A stretch of DNA of 64,000 nucleotides from contig MU831914.1 of assembly GCA_029204225.1 (NCBI GenBank), positions 1-64,000 of the forward strand, read 5' to 3'. Source of the stretch: Diphasiastrum complanatum (lineage: Eukaryota > Streptophyta > Lycopodiopsida > Lycopodiales > Lycopodiaceae). The position numbers and the translations under genes are program-made. The notes beneath the pieces are model-generated. The model was not told the origin of the DNA. It saw only the letters and a list, made by a program, of their open reading frames with translations, and searched no databases. Shown one piece after another: positions 21,777-33,094 of this stretch (positions are counted from its first letter, which is position 1; each line of letters begins with the position of its first letter).

Positions 21777-22743
21777 TGTTCGCGAACACGAAAGTCAGGA
21801 GACATGAAGCCCGAAAAGTTTCGCGAACACAAAAGTCAAAGGAGATGAAGACAAACAGTTCGTGAACACGAAAGGTTCACGAACGAGAATCTTTTGCAGT
21901 CTGGCATGAGAATCTTTTGCGGTCCAGTACGAGAGAAAAGCAGACGAGCAAAACGAAACCAACGACGTGACAAGAAAAATGTCGCGAAACCCGTTTTTCC
22001 CTCACGCTTTAAAGAGTACTAGCAAAGATCACACAAGTACCCAGAAGTACAGTTATCTGATCTGATGGCATGAGGTCAGCATATACAATTTAGGTTGAGG
22101 CTAATCTGCCACTCTTGTAGTTATCTGATTAGTTGTAGATGCTTAATCACTCTAATCTTAGACTTACATAGAGCAACTATACTTACTGGATGATACTTGA
22201 CATATAGATCAATAGAGTACACATACAGTGCAATGTAGAAGTCTGATGCAAGTAAGCAATCAAGACGAAATACAGAATACATGTTCGCCTACGTGTGGAG
22301 ACAATTCTGTCTAGGATCTGTAGATCCAACTGTCCGCTAGTAAAGCGAGACGATTGCTCATGAGAGAACTGTGTTTCTCCCACGCCAACACACTGCATGG
22401 ATTTTCATGCAGCAGTGCTTGAAAAAATCAGAGAAAGATCAATATAGATGTTTTTTCTCGTTGTGTCTGATCTCGAATGCAAATGTGTCTGCTATCAATT
22501 GTATGTCTGAGTTTTTCTTGTTCATTTGAATTATGCACCTTGGTTGAAACCGTGTTGAATGTTGCATTAATTTTATAAACGTAGATCAACAGTGCCTGAC
22601 TACACTCTGGAGGACTATAGGAGTGATTCAACTAGTAGTGTCCAGCGATCGCATCTAAAATCCATTCGAGCGCAAGAGGGTCGTGGTTCCTTTGTGAAAG
22701 CTTTGTGACTGCGATCCTGATTTCTCATTCCTCTTCATCATCA
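21777..22743 (+). repeat. 5' LTR with TTCGCGAA-type words
   Basis: The end is fixed by the primer-binding site at 22745; the start TGTTCGCGAACACG at about 21777 is a best guess. The first 200 bp contain GTTCGCGAACACGAAAG, TTTCGCGAACAC, GTTCGTGAACACG and TTCACGAACG, a dense set of related words also seen in the LTR at 49.6-50.4 kb. The interior after 22757 is short, because another element is inserted at 23114. Confidence 0.6.
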
Positions 22744-22744
22744 G

Positions 22745-22757
22745 TGGTATCAGAGCC
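22745..22757 (+). promoter_or_regulatory. Primer-binding site (initiator tRNA-Met)
   Basis: TGGTATCAGAGCC lies two bases after the LTR end and matches the tRNA-Met site used by plant copia elements. About 350 bp of leader or gag remnant follows (a short frame at 22705-22917), before the next insertion. Confidence 0.8.
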
Positions 22758-23113
22758 GATCATCCTGTCATATTCTGACATAGCCAAGAAGCTAGCAGAT
22801 CCAGGAGGCCAAGCATTCAAACAAACAAATCAGCACAGAACAGACAAGAGAACAACAATAGTTCATCCTATGTCTGAAAACTTCATTAAACCATTCAAGT
22901 TCAAATTTGATCATTAGACACAAAAAGTAACACAAGCATTTCTTCCTCTTACAAGAGCAAAATTATCAATCAATTTGAGTTACTAGATCTTGCCTTTCAC
23001 AAATGAAGGTACTCCAAGAACATTTGGATCAAACTCTAAACAAGAGTTTCACACACCTCTATGACTCTTTTTCAAGCCAAAAAACACTCAAACACTATGA
23101 TTAGGAGTGAAAC

Positions 23114-24276
<1,163 letters not shown>

Positions 24277-24290
24277 CCCCCCCTTAAGCT

Positions 24291-26199
24291 TAACTCCTAG
24301 GATCCTAAATGAAATTAAGCAAGCTACATATACTCCATTCCGCTGTGGTGTGTAGCTGGTGGTGAACTGATGATGAATGTCGAATGATGCCAGATAGTCG
24401 AACATTTTGTTTGACACAAACTATCCACCATTTTCTGTACGTAGGGTCTTGAGTCGTTGACCAGTCTGTGTCTCAGTAAATTGTAGTCGTTGACCAGTCT
24501 ATGTCTCAGCAAACTATTTGAAATCTTTGAAACATTTGAATGCCTCAGACTTGTTCTTAATGAACATAATGTTGATAAATATCGAATAATCATCGATAAA
24601 AGTGATAAAATATAGTGCTAAACCCAGAGAGGGAGTACTCATAGGGCCACACACATCACTATGTATCAATTCTAGAATGGACTGGACTCTAGTGGCTTGT
24701 CCTTTTCGGAATCTTGATCTAGGTTGTTTGCCTAGTAGGCACATCTCACAGACATGTCGAATGTGAGTGGAGGCAACATTAAAGTTTAAATCCTTGACCA
24801 TACTATTATGGTCAAGGATTGATCTCATGTTTAAGTGTCCTAATCTTTGATGTCATGATTGGGCATTTAAAGTACTCACATTAGTAGAAAGTGCCTATTC
24901 GTGAGCCAGAAATTACCTTCTCTGTTTGCAGAGAGGATTTCTTTATCATTCTTGTCCAAAATGGTACATTTGTTCGAATTGAACAAGGCTCCACAGCCCT
25001 GATCAGTGAGCTTGTTGACTGACAATAAATTTTTGGTCGATTTGGGTACGTATAGTACATTCTTGATTGAAGGTCAATTTACCATTTGGAAGGTAAACAT
25101 GCATAGATCCTTTGCCTTTGATCTACAGTGCACTTGAGTCATCGAAGTAGACATACTTCGATTCTGCTGGTGTGAGGTCTTCGAATAAGGACTTGCATGA
25201 ATTCATGTGTTGAAAACCACCAGAATCGAGATACCAATCTAGTGCATCTCTAATGGGTTCATCTTGTATCATTACCAGTGTTGGCCTTTGAAAGAGATTC
25301 TGGCAAAATCAGATTCTCCATCCTGCTACATCTTCTTTTTTGCTTTGTTATGCTTGAGAACTCGACAATTCTTGAAGTTGTGGTTGGTTCTCTTGTAGTA
25401 CTTGCAGAAGAGTCTGGTCTTAGGCTTTTGATGATGTCCATTGTGTTGTTGTGATTGCTGTTCTGAAACAGTTTGCTCAATTTTTGTCTTCTTGTCCTTC
25501 AAAGATTTCTTCTTCTGGAACTGTTGCTTATTTGAATAGAGAGCGACTGTCTTCGAATTCGACGTGGATAAGCTTTTCCTGATTACTTCTTCCTGCAATA
25601 AGCTTGCTATCACCTTTTGTAGAGACAGGTCAGGAAAATTGCTAAGTAGCAATACTAAATTGTCGTAAGAGGGAGGAAGACTGGACAGAAGAGACATGTT
25701 AGCATCTTCGTCCAATACTAGCAAACCGACTACAACTAACTGATTGAGTAGCTGTTTGAATTCATTTAGATTATTAGTGACTGATTTTGCTTCACTCATC
25801 TTGAGTGACAGAAACTTCTTCCTCAAGAAGAGTCGAGTCGATACATCTGTCATTTTGTATAGACCAGTAAGAATGTCCCATGCCTCTTTGGAGCTGGAAC
25901 AATTAGCTACATGAGCTATTTGTGAATCTTTAAGATTCAGAGATACAATGGCAAGGGCTTTGACATTCTTAGCTTCTCAGGCTGTCAGCATATAAGGTTC
26001 AGCCGGCTTGGCTATTGAACCGTTGACGTATCCCCAGAGTTCTTTTTTTGTGGGTATCATCTTCATCTTGAACTTCCACATGTGGAAGTCATCACCGTGG
26101 AACTTGTTGATCAAGCGGATTTGTGAAGATGTTCCTTCCATGATGAATGATCTAAGTATAGTAAAACAGTTTTGAATACTAATAGTAGTTTGGAACGAT
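24291..26199 (-). pseudogene. Copia element E interior: gag, partial protease and integrase
   Basis: Gag begins near 26140 (KFHGDDFHMWKFKMKM) and continues through 25326-25853 with FLRKKFLSLKMSEAKSV, LSSLPPSYDNLVLLLSNFP and a zinc-knuckle region CKYYKRTNHNFKNC, whose second Cys is Tyr. After several stops come the post-protease KNVLYVPKSTKNLLSV segment (about 25040-25085) and an integrase start at 24514-24828 with HIRHVCEMCLLGKQPRSRF, ELIHSDVCGPM and FITFIDDYS. Reverse transcriptase and RNase H are deleted: integrase runs into the polypurine tract region within 250 bp. It is a non-autonomous internal-deletion derivative. Confidence 0.88.
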
Positions 26200-26212
26200 G
26201 GCTCTAATACCA
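26200..26212 (-). promoter_or_regulatory. Primer-binding site of copia element E
   Basis: The minus strand reads TGGTATTAGAGCC, one mismatch from the tRNA-Met site, three bases inside the LTR end at 26216. Confidence 0.75.
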
Positions 26213-26215
26213 CTC

Positions 26216-26782
26216 TGTTGGAGGCTCTCGAAGAGATTAGGTGCGGAATAGGAAACAGAGCTCCAACATAGAGAACCTGAACATGAACTTTACCAAACTA
26301 CAACATCAACATTGACTTAGATCGAATGGAGGAATGTCTGGTAGGTGTTAAAGACAACCATGAAGGGAGCGAAACAATTAGGTGTCTTAGACAACCATGC
26401 TTCCTTCGAGATTAGACATTTCGAATTGAGTGAGCATCAATTGAGAAAGAGAATTATCAGAAAGCATTTGTAGTGGAATACACATAAGAAAATAGAGAAT
26501 CTGAATTAAGCTTATTGTGAATACAATGATCAGATCACAATCTTGTGCCCAAGAATGGTTCAGTATTGGTGCACTATGTGCAATGATCTTACTTAGCTAG
26601 CTACAGATTGAATAACTATCTCTATTTCTTGAATAGCTTTTACTCTCTCGGATATCTCTAATTCTAAGGAATCAAACAATAAAGACACAATGGAGTTTGC
26701 GCATGAACTCTGATTCACTCTTCTCTACTTCTCATCAACATGTAATAATCTTACATGTATATATACTTATGCTCGTGAATTG
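26216..26782 (-). repeat. 5' LTR of copia element E (truncated)
   Basis: It matches 23114-23682 closely, including GAGGCTCTCGAAGAGATTAGG and the AATCTTACATGTATATA segment. Similarity stops at 26782, so the start of this LTR, including where the microsatellite would be, is missing and no target duplication can be checked. Confidence 0.85.
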
Positions 26783-28141
26783 CGGGGCTTGACAAATTGC
26801 AAGTAAATAGTTGCGAGTTTTGCGAGTTTTGTTTGGCCAATGTCGTAAATAGCCATGCTCAAACATTAACTAAAGAGAATTTTTATTGACATAAACATAT
26901 GAACATTACCTAATAAAAAATGATTTTGATATTACTTGGTGCTTTTATTTAGCATTTTAGAATGCCAATTCAAAATGCTCTAAGATATAAGTATGATGAT
27001 ATTAGACTTTGCATTGTGTCGTAAAAGGGGAGTATTGTAGTGTGTAAATATTTAGAACATCTATGAACCTCATGAAGTTATAGCTTATTTGGAAAAGATC
27101 GTCCATAAATAACAAGAACATAACATTTTCATAAACAACATATAAATAGAATGTGTTTCTAATGGTGCATTGCTTAGGTCTTGAGCTTATTTGTATCACA
27201 ATTTAAGGGCTAAACTTCATTGACCCTAAAATCAATGAGAACATGAAAGAGTGAATAGTTAATGTTGTTATGTGAAAATCTTGGTTAGCAAAATCATTAC
27301 ATGTATTCAATGTTGTCATGATTGTGTTTTTGTTTTCATAAAAATATGTTAAGTAATTGTTAGAGCATACGGTCATACTTCCGAATGAAAAAGTAACATA
27401 GACCCAACCTCAATCTACATTCTCATGGCTTAGCCTTCTATGACGATACACAATGCTAGTAACTACAAATAGATCACTAAAAACTAAATCTTGATGTACA
27501 TGAGCAAACAAACAAGTGATATGAGTGGGTTTGACATGAAAACCCATGTTTGATATGACCGAGATGTTTATCAAAATATGATCATTCTAAAGAGGCTACA
27601 CATGACAGTTTATGTGACCTACACTATTTGGGACATTCTCTCAATGCTCGAAGGAATTATCAACCAATTGATGAACGTAGGTGATAGGAATTATCAACCA
27701 ATTGATGAACATAGGTGATAGGAACATTGCTACAATATGCACACTTTGCTATTGGTTCAACACTTAAGGACCTTCTATGAACTTGGCTACAAAAAACATG
27801 TTTCATAATTGCAGGTTGCCATGGCATACTTGGGTCATACTTGGGTATTCCCACTTTTAAAACGAATTCAGTGTGAATTTGGGGTCTTACAATCTTAATG
27901 CATCACCTTTTGTAAAAAAAACAGTAAGTAATCTCATGTATTTTGGAAGGACCATGGCAACCCTCCTAAGCTCGACAAGCAGTATACAAGGTTGTTCCTT
28001 ATTATAATGGACTTTGCATGTGATTAATAACGCTACAAGAAGTGAGATGATTTTTACACTTTCGCTTTGAAATTTAATATGCCGACATGAGGTTTGTCTT
28101 TGATGCTCAGTTATTATGAAACAAGTCTCAAGGATTTGTAG
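26783..28141. other. AT-rich intergenic DNA
   Basis: No gene recognised. A perfect head-to-tail 34-bp duplication with one mismatch lies at 27653-27720. Confidence 0.6.
27653..27720. repeat. Two-copy 34-bp tandem repeat
   Basis: Units at 27653-27686 and 27687-27720 start GGAATTATCAACC and differ at one base (G/A). Confidence 0.95.
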
Positions 28142-28995
28142 AAGTTGTGAGTTTTACTTACAATTATGGCAGTGAAGAATGCACCCAGCAGTGAAAAACC
28201 ATCCATGGCAATGAAAGCAACCCTGAAACAATGAGAACCATGGCAAGTCACAGTCTTTACAAAATCATCACCTACAATGCTAAGGGGTAGTAGTTTGATG
28301 AAAAGGAGACAATGCCCGGGTTTAAATCTTTTTGAGCTTCCATGTCATACAATCTGCTACCCGTGATCTGCACAGAAATTATGTAAGCTCCTAGAGGAGC
28401 ACAAGACACTATATTAAGCAATGTGCCAAAACTTGGCAGGCCAAGAAGCTAAGATTTTATTGAAAACATGAGTGACCACTACATGCCATCAAAAAAATAT
28501 ATTTAAAGAGAGCTAAGGTAAAGAGAACCTAGCATTTGAATTGCATTGATCAAATGCCCAACTAATCCTGCTACCATGGACAATACTACAAAGGCAGGCC
28601 TATGGGTGCCCCAGACATGCAAGCAATGATCAGATCAAATTCTGACTCCAAGCTAGCCCAGAACTGCAAGTAGGTCAATGAATTGCAAGTACCAATACCA
28701 AGTTCATAGCATCCAAAAAATAGGCCCACCTGTCCCAAATCATCATTAGCAAAGATCATTGATCCTACCCCATAGGTTATGGCCATAAAGAGTAGCCAAA
28801 ATTTTGCACAGATCAAAGATTCCCAAATTGTTAGATCATTTCCTATGGAGGGCAGAGAGTAGGTAGGCAAATAACTGCTGGGTTTGAGACACAATCTTCA
28901 GTATTAGTATGGAAGTTTATTATGTGTGGATAATCTTTCTCTGAATCTTGTTCGAACTGCCCAATGTTTGCAATTAGCTGTTATTGATTTCATCT
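28142..28995 (-). pseudogene. Nodulin-like/NFD4-type major facilitator transporter pseudogene
   Basis: Minus-strand frames align in order with the second half of plant nodulin-like MFS proteins (NUCLEAR FUSION DEFECTIVE4 type membrane transporters). An acidic linker near 28900-28995 (FEQDSEKDYPHI) is followed by DLTIWESLICAKFWLLF and YGVGS.IFANDDLGQVG (28690-28850), the family's usual 'ADFWLLF..GSG...NLGQIG' region. Then come GLVGHLINAIQMLGSLYL (about 28510-28560), WSLMFSI and SFGTLLNIVSCAPLGAYI (about 28380-28450), RLYDMEAQ (about 28340) and CHGSHCFRVAFIAMDG (about 28180-28240), the conserved C-terminal Cys-flanked motif. The membrane helices are recognisable, but several stops and frameshifts break the frame and the N-terminal half is absent. 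No introns are seen, so it may be a retrocopy or single-exon fragment. Confidence 0.8.
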
Positions 28996-29296
28996 TCAAC
29001 ACCCATAGTATTTTCTATAAAATATGACTAATCTTGTACATCAAATTGTTGACGACCATTACAAATAAGCGATTCAAACAGTTTTGTTGGAGGCACTATG
29101 TTAAAAATCATAGATTTTTGTACCACCTAGAACAGAAACACTAAAAATTTGTTGAGTCAATATTTGTCCCAAAGGCAAATTCAAAGGCAGATCTACAATC
29201 AACAGTTTTTTGTCAGAGGGTCTACATTTTCTTGTCGACGGTATGCAGTTGGAAAATATTGGGCGACAAAATTGTTTCGAGGGTCAACAAAATTTT

Positions 29297-29330
29297 GTCG
29301 ACCATATACACTTATTAACATATGGTCGAC
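29297..29330. repeat. Inverted repeat with GTCGAC ends
   Basis: GTCGACCATAT at 29297-29307 pairs perfectly with 29320-29330 across a 12-nt loop. Two further GTCGAC words (29235, 29358) lie within 100 bp. Confidence 0.8.
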
Positions 29331-29399
29331 ACTCAGTAATTAAGCTCAGCAAAATTCTGTCGACCTTCCACAATGCTAATTGCTAATGCAACTCACCTC

Positions 29400-30720
29400 A
29401 ACAAAAAAGTTGTAGGGTTACAGTTGCAGCTAGGCAACCAAAAGAGTGGCTGGAACTGCAACTAAGCAAAAAAAAGAGTGCTTGGCGCATTGCTCGCCAA
29501 CGAGCAATGCGCCAAGCAAATATTTTTTATCTAGCTACGTTTGCTAGGCAAAATTTTGTGCCTGGGTACAGTTTTAGCCAGGCAAGAAAAAGCGAATTTT
29601 ATTTTTGCCTGACTATAGGCGTACCTAGTCAAAAACCTTTGCGTGGGTACAATAGCCAGGCAAAAGAAAGGGTGCCTGGCACATTGCTCGCCAATGTGCC
29701 AAGCAAATTTTTCTTGCCTGGTTGCGTCTGTTGCAACTACGGCCAGGCAAAAAAAAATTTGCCTGGTGTAACCAAGCAAAAAAAAAAAAATGCTGGCGCA
29801 TTGCTCGCTGGCGAACAATGCACCCTGGCTGCAACGACAGCTAGGCAAATTTATTTTGCCTGGTATTGCAGTAGTTTCTATAGTATTCATATACTGCATC
29901 ATTTTTTAGACAAAGGGAAAAACACCAGAAGAGATTGTGAGTTTCTTTTCAAAAGGACCAGAGAAGCATCCCATTGGTCCTCTAATAGAAATGGGAGAAG
30001 CTGATGTTGAGGAAGAGGCCATCCAAGGAAGAATGGCTGAAAGCAACAATCAGCCTCTCGTGAAATCACCTTAGTGTAACTTGACCTTGCATACAAAATC
30101 AAACTGCAACAAATCAAAACTTTAAAAGGCAATGGTGCTCACAATGAAGACTTTTGCATACATGCCTACATGCATACCAAAAATTGTCTCGTTCGAGCAA
30201 TTGCCTGGCGCATTGATCGCCAGCAAGCAATGCAACAGACAACATATTTTTGTCTTGTTGCAAATACAAAAAGGTGATGGTCTAGCTGCAGCTAAAAATA
30301 GGTCTAAATTTTCCATTTTTCTGCGAGCCAACTGCAATGCGCCAGACACTTTCTAGGTGCTGTAGAACAAAGACGTGTAGAATTTAAAGCTTCTGGAGTT
30401 ATTGCACGTCAATTTGTTTGTGTGCACTTGGCTCGATTGCCACACATCACAGAGTAGCATTTGTAGACTTGGTTTGGCAAACAACCATTCAGCAAAAAAA
30501 AGTATCTACCAGCCCATGCACATGCTTAGATCAAACATAAAAGAAAATGGCCTTCCTCATTGATCGCTGGAAGGCAACTTTTTCTTTTCTTTATGCTAGC
30601 CAATGAAGCATCCGAGTGTGGTGACCTAGCATAGAAATAAAAAATTGTCTTTCTCATTGATCGCCAGCGATCAATGAGAAAGAAAATTATTGTTTCTTTG
30701 GTCCTTTGTCCTTTGGCTGG
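29400..30720. repeat. Family of short palindromes with GCCAGGCAA linkers
   Basis: The stretch is built from repeats of (G)CCAGGCAAA words and hairpins centred on ATTGCTCGCCA or ATTGATCGCCA. Perfect: 29480-29517 (17-bp arms, loop CCAA) and 30648-30683 (17-bp arms, loop CA). Imperfect: 29678-29700 (9-bp arms), 29794-29826 (12 of 14) and about 30208-30235 (about 9 of 13). No coding function is likely; open frames on both strands arise from the repeated words. Confidence 0.85.
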
Positions 30721-31425
30721 CGATCACGTCCGCAGGTCTAAGTGCAGGCGTTGGAAAGGGATTCTGGAGCTGTCTTGGAAAGGGAGCAGGGAGCAGCGAC
30801 GTTGGATCAACAGTGTGGACAAGGTCACAAGCATGGGCAAAAAAACGTAGGCAATGTCATACATTAGACATAAGCATGGGCAGATTTGACATGATCCCAA
30901 GGACCGTTTGTTACACTCCATAAGCAATAATTGGGAGTGAACATACCTTATTGCAGGAAATACAACAAGGCCTCTTCTTACTCATAGCATCCCACTATAG
31001 ACAAAGTATTGTGAACTGATGTTGCTTGAAGAGTTTATGTCAAAATCATGATTCCTTTGGCTGGCAATCAACTGTGGCATCCGCAAGTTTGCAATGGAAA
31101 GGCATCAGGGAGCAGTGTTGGAAAGGGATCGTTGATCAATAGCATGGGAAAAGCCAGGCTTGGGCAGATTATGATATAAACCCCAAGACCGTCTGTTACA
31201 CAGCTTGCATTCTTGAGATCAACATGAATTATCGTACCTCCCAAGCAGCAGAGCAACAGCACCAAATCATGATCATAGCATATCGCTCGCAAGATATCCT
31301 TGCTGACAACATTGCAACTGTAGAGCTGAGCTATCAACCCTTGCTAGTAACATTTCAACTGCAGAGGAACCTGATTCCTGTAATTACCCTTGCTGATAAC
31401 ACTGCAACTGCAGAGAGCTGAGCTT
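30700..31425. repeat. Diverged tandem duplications
   Basis: Segments near 30715-30915 and 31055-31200 share the order TTGGCTGGC, GGAAAGG, GGGAGCAG, GGGCAGATT, CCAAG.ACCGT.TGTTACAC, so they are old copies of one unit. A smaller pair at 31299-31335 and 31387-31422 shares CCTTGCTGA.AAC and TGCAACTG.AGAG. Confidence 0.6.
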
Positions 31426-31879
31426 TTCTCCGATTCTTGCTGCTACCAAGTTGTGCATTATATATCTTTCATCTTCATGTCCATGACAGAGAAGAACCTC
31501 ACAAGAAGAATCTAGAACAATAATCTATTACAAAAATTGAAACTGATAATGACGGAACTTTTACTAACCATATTATTTAATAATACAACCATAGCCACAT
31601 CAAATTGATTAAAAGATGGATGGATGGATGAGCTTGTTCCTTGCTATGGCTCAAAGTGCAATGCACCAACCCCACAGTTGAATGCCACTTTAGGATCTTG
31701 CTACTACTTTGGATGAGGGCTCCACCTACTACTTTGGATGAGGGTTCCACCCTCTCTCGGTCACGGTGAGGAATACACTAAATTTCAAGCTAATGTCACT
31801 TTAAGATCTTGCTACATCATTGGATGAGGGTTTCACCTTCATTCATGTTGATGAATACACTAAACTAAAATTGGTCACA
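31426..31879. other. Non-coding stretch with a repeated sentence-like unit
   Basis: The words CTTTGGATGAGGG and TTCCACC recur three times between 31690 and 31830 with GAATACACTAAA after two of them. No gene. Confidence 0.4.
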
Positions 31880-32100
31880 CGTCACCATGTAAGATTCTAC
31901 AAAGGGCTTGAGTTTTGGCCAATAAAAGTTCATACCAAATCTAATGTACGATGTATGTCGGGATGTCCTGCGAATGGTGAGTCATGGCATTCATAAAGGA
32001 TTTTATTTTTAATAGCATCCACATCAGGCACACAAACCTTCCCTTTTCTGAGCAAAAGTCCATTACGGATAGAGAAGTCATCAATACCCTTTATATCCTT
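31880..32100 (-). pseudogene. Ty3/gypsy integrase zinc-domain fragment
   Basis: The minus strand encodes IRNGLLLRKGKVCVPD, ILYECHDSPFAGHPDIHRTLDLV and, after a stop, a frameshifted WPK.KPFVES. This is the H-H zinc-binding start of a chromovirus-type integrase, different in sequence from the Ty3 relic at 2.5-3.8 kb. The C-C half is lost. Confidence 0.8.
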
Positions 32101-32651
32101 CTCCCAAACTGATCACCATGATCATCAGTCCCACTTCATGTGATTGCTAGAACCCTATTCCTGATTGGTCCAAAATGTGGGTCTTTCTCACAAAGACCAC
32201 AACCCAAATTGCATCATGTTGTTTATTCGGCAGCGGTAACCCAACCATGAAATCCATGGAATACTATCCCATATCTTATCTAGGATATCCCATGGATGCA
32301 ACAAACCGCCAGCCTTATCGCATAAAGCTAGTTGTTTGAAGATGCCAGAAAGCTGAATTAAAGCAAAGTCCATGTGCAGGTGAAGGAAGAGACGTCTTCT
32401 ACCACAGTCCACATGAAGATGCAATTCAGAAGTATAGACCAAATAGGAGCAGGATCAAATCAAACGAAGCTTTCACATGAAGTGCGAGCAATGGCAACAA
32501 ACCTAAATACAATTAAAACAAATCAGATCTGAAACAAGATCACTATAATATCAAAATAATCAAAATGCTAAACTAAATAAGTTCTGAATAAGAACATCTC
32601 ATATGATGTTAGTAGGATGAATGAAACTGTGAATGCTCCATTAAGTGGGAG
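32101..32651. other. Unassigned sequence upstream of an LTR
   Basis: No gene recognised. Could include more of the Ty3 relic. It ends in TTAAGTGGGAG, which looks like a polypurine tract just before the LTR at 32652. Confidence 0.3.
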
Positions 32652-32915
32652 TGTTACGAATAATAATGTGCGCATTCACACATAACCAAATAACATTTCA
32701 TAATAACTAGTTAATGTGAAGAGGTTTGGGTCCTCAAATGTCGCATGATGATTCAAACACTCTCTCATGCTACATACTCTCTCACACACTATGTAATGGG
32801 CAGTTCGCCCTTCTCTGTATAATCATTGAGTAAGAATGTAGTTAACGTGTTTCTCTCTCTTCGCACGCTCTGTGTCTCTCTCTTTCTCCTGCTATGTGAT
32901 CTCTGAAATGTATCA
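32652..32915 (+). repeat. Short copia LTR G (264 bp)
   Basis: TGTTACGAATAATA...TGTATCA, followed at 32916 by TGGTATCAGAGCCC. An inverted copy lies at 37088-37343. The interior has CT-rich segments near the end. Confidence 0.8.
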
Positions 32916-33094
32916 TGGTATCAGAGCCCTGACAAGGATCTACCTCCAGTGATCTCCTCCTTATCAACCTCCATGATTGAATGTCTTTGCCTCCACACAC
33001 GCGAAACTCCATTCCACATTCCAATGGTGGTCAGCCATTGATAGAGGCTATCACAATGTTCACTATATGAACAACGCACTGTTTACACGTCATA
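32916..33094 (+). other. Primer-binding site and leader of element G
   Basis: TGGTATCAGAGCCC (32916-32929) is the tRNA-Met site. The leader that follows matches the inverted leader at 36912-37073 up to the position of the gag ATG, where it breaks off into a minus-strand gag-protease frame. Confidence 0.8.

Noticed and set aside
22745-22757. tRNA-Met gene at TGGTATCAGAGC matches (also 10075, 32916, 34815, 50459)
   Set aside because: Only the short primer-binding sequence is present, next to LTR ends; no tRNA cloverleaf surrounds it.
29507-30132. Protein-coding frames on both strands over the palindrome family
   Set aside because: They arise from repeated GCCAGGCAA-type words; no domain, and frames overlap on both strands.
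29480-30683. CRISPR-like array from regularly repeated GCCAGGCAA words and palindromes
   Set aside because: Units are irregularly spaced and degenerate, linkers repeat, and the context is a plant nuclear genome.
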